A DNA stretch of 64,000 nucleotides from Hoeflea sp. 108 (GTDB lineage Bacteria > Pseudomonadota > Alphaproteobacteria > Rhizobiales > Rhizobiaceae), in assembly GCF_000372965.1 (NCBI RefSeq), contig NZ_KB890024.1:744001-808000 (forward strand), in the 5' to 3' direction. The notes beneath the pieces are model-generated. The model saw only the letters and a list, made by a program, of their open reading frames with translations. It made no database searches and was not told the DNA's origin. The translations under genes were made by a program, and so were the position numbers. Below, piece after piece: positions 61,178 to 64,000 of this stretch; within the stretch, counting starts at the first letter, position 1; each line of letters opens with the position of its first letter.

Positions 61178-61397
61178 CTTTCCCTCGACGGACGTCTTTA
61201 CAAAGCGATGTGCGGCCCGGCTAGCGCTGTAACATTGCGAATACATTGCGAAAAGACGACGGCTCTCCTTACAACTGCCGAAATGCCATGGCCGGCTCAA
61301 TTTCCCGCAATGCATGTGTAATCCTGTGGCCGCAAACAGCCAGCACAGGATGCCGGCGAGTGATTCGCTCCCGGATGATGTGCAAAAGAGGGTCGAA

Positions 61398-61997
61398 ATG
61401 GCTGCAAGCGATACTTTGTCATTCCTCAGGGCATGGGCCTCGGCCCCCCTCAAGATAGGTTCCATCGCTCCGTCGGGCACCAGCCTGGCGTCGTTGATGA
61501 CGCGCGAGATCGGCGCCGACGCCGGCAAGGTGCTCGAGCTTGGTGCGGGTACCGGCGTCTTCACCAAGGCACTGCTGGGGCGCGGCATCAGGGAGCAGGA
61601 CCTGACGCTGATCGAGTTCAACTCCGATTTTGCCCATCTGCTGCGCCACCGCTATCCCGCCGCGCGCATCCTCGAGATCGACGCTGCGGCACTGCGCCAT
61701 CTGCCGCTGTTCGACGGACCTGAACTGGGTGCTGTCATCAGCGGTCTGCCGTTCCTGGCCATCCCCCCGCGCCAGACGTCTTCGATCCTCGAAGGCGTGT
61801 TCTCCAACCTGCGGCCCGGCGGCGCCATGTATCTGTTCACCTATGGCTTCCGCTGCCCGATCGACCAGTCCTTGCTCGACAGGCTTGACTTGGAGGTCAC
61901 GCGCGTTGGACACACCTTCCGCAACATACCGCCGGCTTCTGTCTACCGTCTTGTCAGAATGAAGCCGGCCAAGAGCTACGACTGGCGCTTTGTATGA
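61398..61997 (+). CDS. PmtA-like phospholipid N-methyltransferase
   Basis: The 199-residue protein has the SAM-binding motif VLELGAGTGVFTKALL and the rhizobial PmtA-like pattern SFLRAWASAPLKIGSIAPSG. PmtA turns phosphatidylethanolamine into phosphatidylcholine through three methylations. The start at 61398 follows AGAGGG at good distance and gives the usual PmtA length; upstream starts (61350, 61314) are weaker. The stop overlaps the DedA start. Confidence 0.78.
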   Translation: MAASDTLSFLRAWASAPLKIGSIAPSGTSLASLMTREIGADAGKVLELGAGTGVFTKALLGRGIREQDLTLIEFNSDFAHLLRHRYPAARILEIDAAALRHLPLFDGPELGAVISGLPFLAIPPRQTSSILEGVFSNLRPGGAMYLFTYGFRCPIDQSLLDRLDLEVTRVGHTFRNIPPASVYRLVRMKPAKSYDWRFV

Positions 61998-62638
61998 TCC
62001 CATCCTTTCTCGGTTTCGGCCTTGTCGGCGCGGCCTGCCTCGCCTTCACCGAGAAGATCTCTCCGGTGCCGCCGTCGCATGTGCTGCTGCTGTTCCTCGG
62101 CATGACGGTCGCGCCTGACATTCCCACGCTCGTCCAGTTCATGGCCGCGACCACGGTCGGTTCGACGCTCGGCTCGATGATCTGGTATGCGGGCGGCACC
62201 TGGCTCGGCCATGAACGAGCCGATGCCTTCGTCAAGCGCTTCGGGCGCTACGTGTTCCTGCGGCACGAAACCTATCAGCGGCTGGCGCAGGCCTATCGCC
62301 GCAACAATTTCCGGGCTTCGCTGGTGGCGCAGCTAGTTCCCGTCGCGCGCACCTATCTGGCGCTCGAGGCCGGCGTGCTCAGGCTGTCATTCGTGCCCTT
62401 TGCCCTTGCCACGCTGATCGGCGCATTCCTCTGGAACGGTGCGTTCCTGTTCGGCGGCTATCTGATGCGCGACGGCGACCACGACCCGGTGACGATCGGC
62501 TTCCGGATCGTCGCCATCGTCGTGGTGGCCGAGATCGTCTTCCTGCTGGCGCTGCGCCACAGCGCCCGAAAAGCACCAGAAACATCTGCCCCGAAACCGG
62601 ACTCGGTTTTCGGGGAGCACGATGCGCAACCCCGATAG
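61994..62638 (+). CDS. DedA-family membrane protein
   Basis: The 214-residue protein has four to five membrane segments and the SNARE-associated (DedA) pattern: TTVGSTLGSMIWYAGGTWLG, FVKRFGRYVFLRHETYQR and VAQLVPVARTYLALEAGV. Family members move undecaprenyl phosphate or phospholipids across membranes. Overlap with the PmtA-like gene (ATGA) suggests a joint membrane-lipid function. Confidence 0.9.
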   Translation: MIPSFLGFGLVGAACLAFTEKISPVPPSHVLLLFLGMTVAPDIPTLVQFMAATTVGSTLGSMIWYAGGTWLGHERADAFVKRFGRYVFLRHETYQRLAQAYRRNNFRASLVAQLVPVARTYLALEAGVLRLSFVPFALATLIGAFLWNGAFLFGGYLMRDGDHDPVTIGFRIVAIVVVAEIVFLLALRHSARKAPETSAPKPDSVFGEHDAQPR

Positions 62639-62668
62639 GTCAGGGCGCGCTCCGGGCGATATGCCGTG

Positions 62669-62983
62669 TCATTCCACGACGCGATAGATGTTCCAATAGG
62701 ACGAGCCTGAGACCACCAGCGGCTCGAGCTTCTTGCCCCATTGAGCATGGGCCTCGATCTTGGAAATCCGGGCGAAGAAATCTTCGAGCTGCGCCAGGCT
62801 TTCGACATGATGATTGGCCTCGATCGTCGCTTCCTTGGCGCCGATCGAGCCGGTCAATATCTGCATCGCCATCTTGTCGGTGCCCGCCTGCGGGCCGATT
62901 TCGCGCTCCCACTGGCGCATGAGCTCGATTGCACTCTGCTTGTGCCCGAAGCGGGCGTCGATCTTCCAACGTGCCACGAACAT
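62669..62983 (-). CDS. Conserved hypothetical protein (104 residues)
   Basis: The product starts MFVARWKIDARFGHKQSAIE. It looks like a small alpha-beta barrel protein of the NIPSNAP or dimeric ferredoxin-like kind, judged by the pattern of strands and the helix AIELMRQWEREIG. No catalytic motif is visible. The start has a strong GAGGGAG site. Function unknown. Confidence 0.8.
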   Translation of the reverse strand: MFVARWKIDARFGHKQSAIELMRQWEREIGPQAGTDKMAMQILTGSIGAKEATIEANHHVESLAQLEDFFARISKIEAHAQWGKKLEPLVVSGSSYWNIYRVVE

Positions 62984-63074
62984 GCTGCTCTCCCTCAAGG
63001 GTTGGGCGGCCTCCGTCTTTTACTTTAGCACTTGCTTGGATTTCTAACGAATGTAGCGGGGGCAAAAAGGAAAA

Positions 63075-63096
63075 CGGCCGGGTCTTGCCCCGGCCG
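63075..63096 (-). terminator. Rho-independent terminator of the formate dehydrogenase operon
   Basis: CGGCCGGG and CCCGGCCG form an 8-bp stem with a 6-base loop. On the minus strand it is followed by TTTTCCTTTTTG. It lies 28 bp after the fdsD stop. Confidence 0.8.
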
Positions 63097-63124
63097 CACT
63101 GTGTCAGAAGTCCAATCTGTCGCT

Positions 63125-63379
63125 TCAGGCTGCGTCCTGCTTGGGACGCCGGATGGTGACGGAGGCCTCGATCACGGTCGGCTTCATGCCCACGCCACCG
63201 GCGTCGACCAGCTCGAAGAACTGGCGCCGCATGCGCGGATCCCAGAACTTGTTGATGTGCTCGGCAATGCCCGCGACGCCTTCGTCATGCGGCTTGGAAT
63301 CGAAGAACGTGGCGATCTGGTTCGCCATGTAGACGAGCTTCTGCTTGGTGCTCATCCTGTCTTCGTCGTCATGCGACAT
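63125..63379 (-). CDS. fdsD: Formate dehydrogenase delta subunit
   Basis: The 84-residue protein matches FdsD: KLVYMANQIATFFDSKPHDE, then IAEHINKFWDPRMRRQFFEL. It is a small subunit or maturation factor of NAD-dependent molybdenum formate dehydrogenase. The start at 63379 overlaps the fdhD end by 11 bp; a start at 63355 is also possible. It is the last gene of the operon. Confidence 0.93.
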   Translation of the reverse strand: MSHDDEDRMSTKQKLVYMANQIATFFDSKPHDEGVAGIAEHINKFWDPRMRRQFFELVDAGGVGMKPTVIEASVTIRRPKQDAA

Positions 63380-64000
63380 TTTTCGCGGCTCCGGTATTCA
63401 AGCGGTCGGGATGGGTGAAGATGTCGAAATCGTCGCCGCGCACGAGTGCCACGAGCGTCATACCGGCCTGTTCGGCGGTACGGATGGCTAATGCCGTGGG
63501 CGCCGAAACGGCGATGATGAAGGGGGCGCCGATTGCCGCGGTCTTCTGCACCATCTCGACCGAGACGCGGCTGGTCACCACGACAGCGCCTGAGCCGCCG
63601 TCGATGCCGGCCAGGCTCAGAGCGCCGGCCAGCTTGTCCAGCGCGTTGTGGCGCCCGACATCCTCGCGCGCCGCGACCACGCCCTTGCCGGGCACATAGA
63701 AGCCGGCAGCGTGGACCGCGCCGGTCTCGGCATGCAGCGGCTGCATTTTGGAAAGCATTTTCACGGCCTGCACGATGTCGTCGGCGGAAAGATGCAATGC
63801 CGGCCGGTGCACGTCGCAGACGGAACGCATCGCCTCCTCGATGGATTCGATGCCACACAGACCGCAGCCGACAGGGCCAGCGAGGCGGCGCCTACGCTGC
63901 TCGAAGCGCGTGTTGGCCTTGTCGAACAGCCTGATCTGGATGTCGATGCCGGCCTCGACGTCGAGCACCTCGATGGCCTCGATCTCGGCTGCCGATCCGA
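63369..64000 (-). CDS. fdhD: FdhD, formate dehydrogenase accessory sulfurtransferase; 5' end outside window
   Basis: The visible ~210 residues run to the right edge and contain the FdhD hallmark GPVGCGLCGIES, whose cysteine pair carries sulfur, and the C-terminal block KGVVAAREDVGRHNALDKL. FdhD moves sulfur to the molybdenum cofactor of formate dehydrogenase. An ATG-like start at 63968 is internal, since the frame is open beyond it. Confidence 0.93.
   Translation of the reverse strand, partial: GSAAEIEAIEVLDVEAGIDIQIRLFDKANTRFEQRRRRLAGPVGCGLCGIESIEEAMRSVCDVHRPALHLSADDIVQAVKMLSKMQPLHAETGAVHAAGFYVPGKGVVAAREDVGRHNALDKLAGALSLAGIDGGSGAVVVTSRVSVEMVQKTAAIGAPFIIAVSAPTALAIRTAEQAGMTLVALVRGDDFDIFTHPDRLNTGAAKNVA

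Noticed and set aside
1..64000. CRISPR array
   Set aside because: No regularly spaced repeat series with unique spacers was found; the only short direct repeats are the repA iterons and scattered palindromes.

Overview
The window looks like the genome of an alphaproteobacterium of the order Hyphomicrobiales (Rhizobiales), most likely Mesorhizobium, Aminobacter or a relative. This rests on high GC, rhizobial-type ABC transporter, Ade, PmtA and Fds/FdhD genes, palindromic intergenic repeats of the rhizobial kind, and a conjugative element organised like the tripartite/symbiosis ICEs of Mesorhizobium. Genus-level assignment is inference.

Region 1 (1 to about 27.1 kb) is most of an integrative and conjugative element (ICE). 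On the minus strand it carries a Trb-type mating-pair apparatus (traG, a CopG-like gene, trbB, C, D, E, J, a TrbK-like gene, trbL, trbF; the operon runs off the left edge). After a cargo region come the transfer-processing genes (DUF2840, traF peptidase, DUF736, lytic transglycosylase, DUF3363 relaxase). Next are a RepA-type replication initiator with iteron-like repeats inside it, an RdfS-like excisionase, a single-domain DUF2285 protein, a GNAT enzyme, a two-frame fseA gene (DUF6499 then DUF2285, joined by a +1 shift at TTT-CCC-G) and the antirestriction gene ardA. No integrase, LuxR or LuxI gene is present in the window.

The cargo (about 9.73 to 15.74 kb) lies exactly between traG and the relaxase gene. 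It holds tet(G) with its divergent repressor tetR(G) and two TetR operators, two closely related LysR genes in direct orientation, and between those an HxlR regulator with an orphan FabF-like ketosynthase. An IS110-family element (about 20.6 to 22.0 kb) sits between DUF2840 and repA, where related elements usually carry a parA gene.

Region 2 (27.1 to 29.15 kb) is a junction. A 16-bp sequence at 27106-27121 exactly repeats the 3' end of the tRNA-Arg(ACG) gene plus six downstream bases (29134-29149), so it is a candidate attachment core. Two small genes of uncertain role lie between the copies.

Region 3 (29.3 to 64 kb) is chromosomal. A PotFGHI/PotDBCA-like ABC importer runs with an MTA/SAH-deaminase-like amidohydrolase and an M20 peptidase. 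Next to it are adenine deaminase, nucleoside hydrolase, another M20 hydrolase and a phosphoribosyltransferase-like gene. A BMP-type (nucleoside-like) ABC importer with a cytosine-deaminase-like amidohydrolase follows further on. Together these suggest uptake and breakdown of nucleosides, nucleobases or related N-heterocycles. Other genes are a beta-carbonic anhydrase, an aldehyde dehydrogenase, an MsbA-like exporter, an EamA transporter, a CAP-domain lipoprotein, a dimethylglycine/sarcosine-dehydrogenase-like flavoprotein with a choline-kinase-like gene and a DeoR regulator, an OmpR/histidine-kinase pair, a PmtA-like methyltransferase, DedA, and the end of a formate dehydrogenase operon (fdhD, fdsD).
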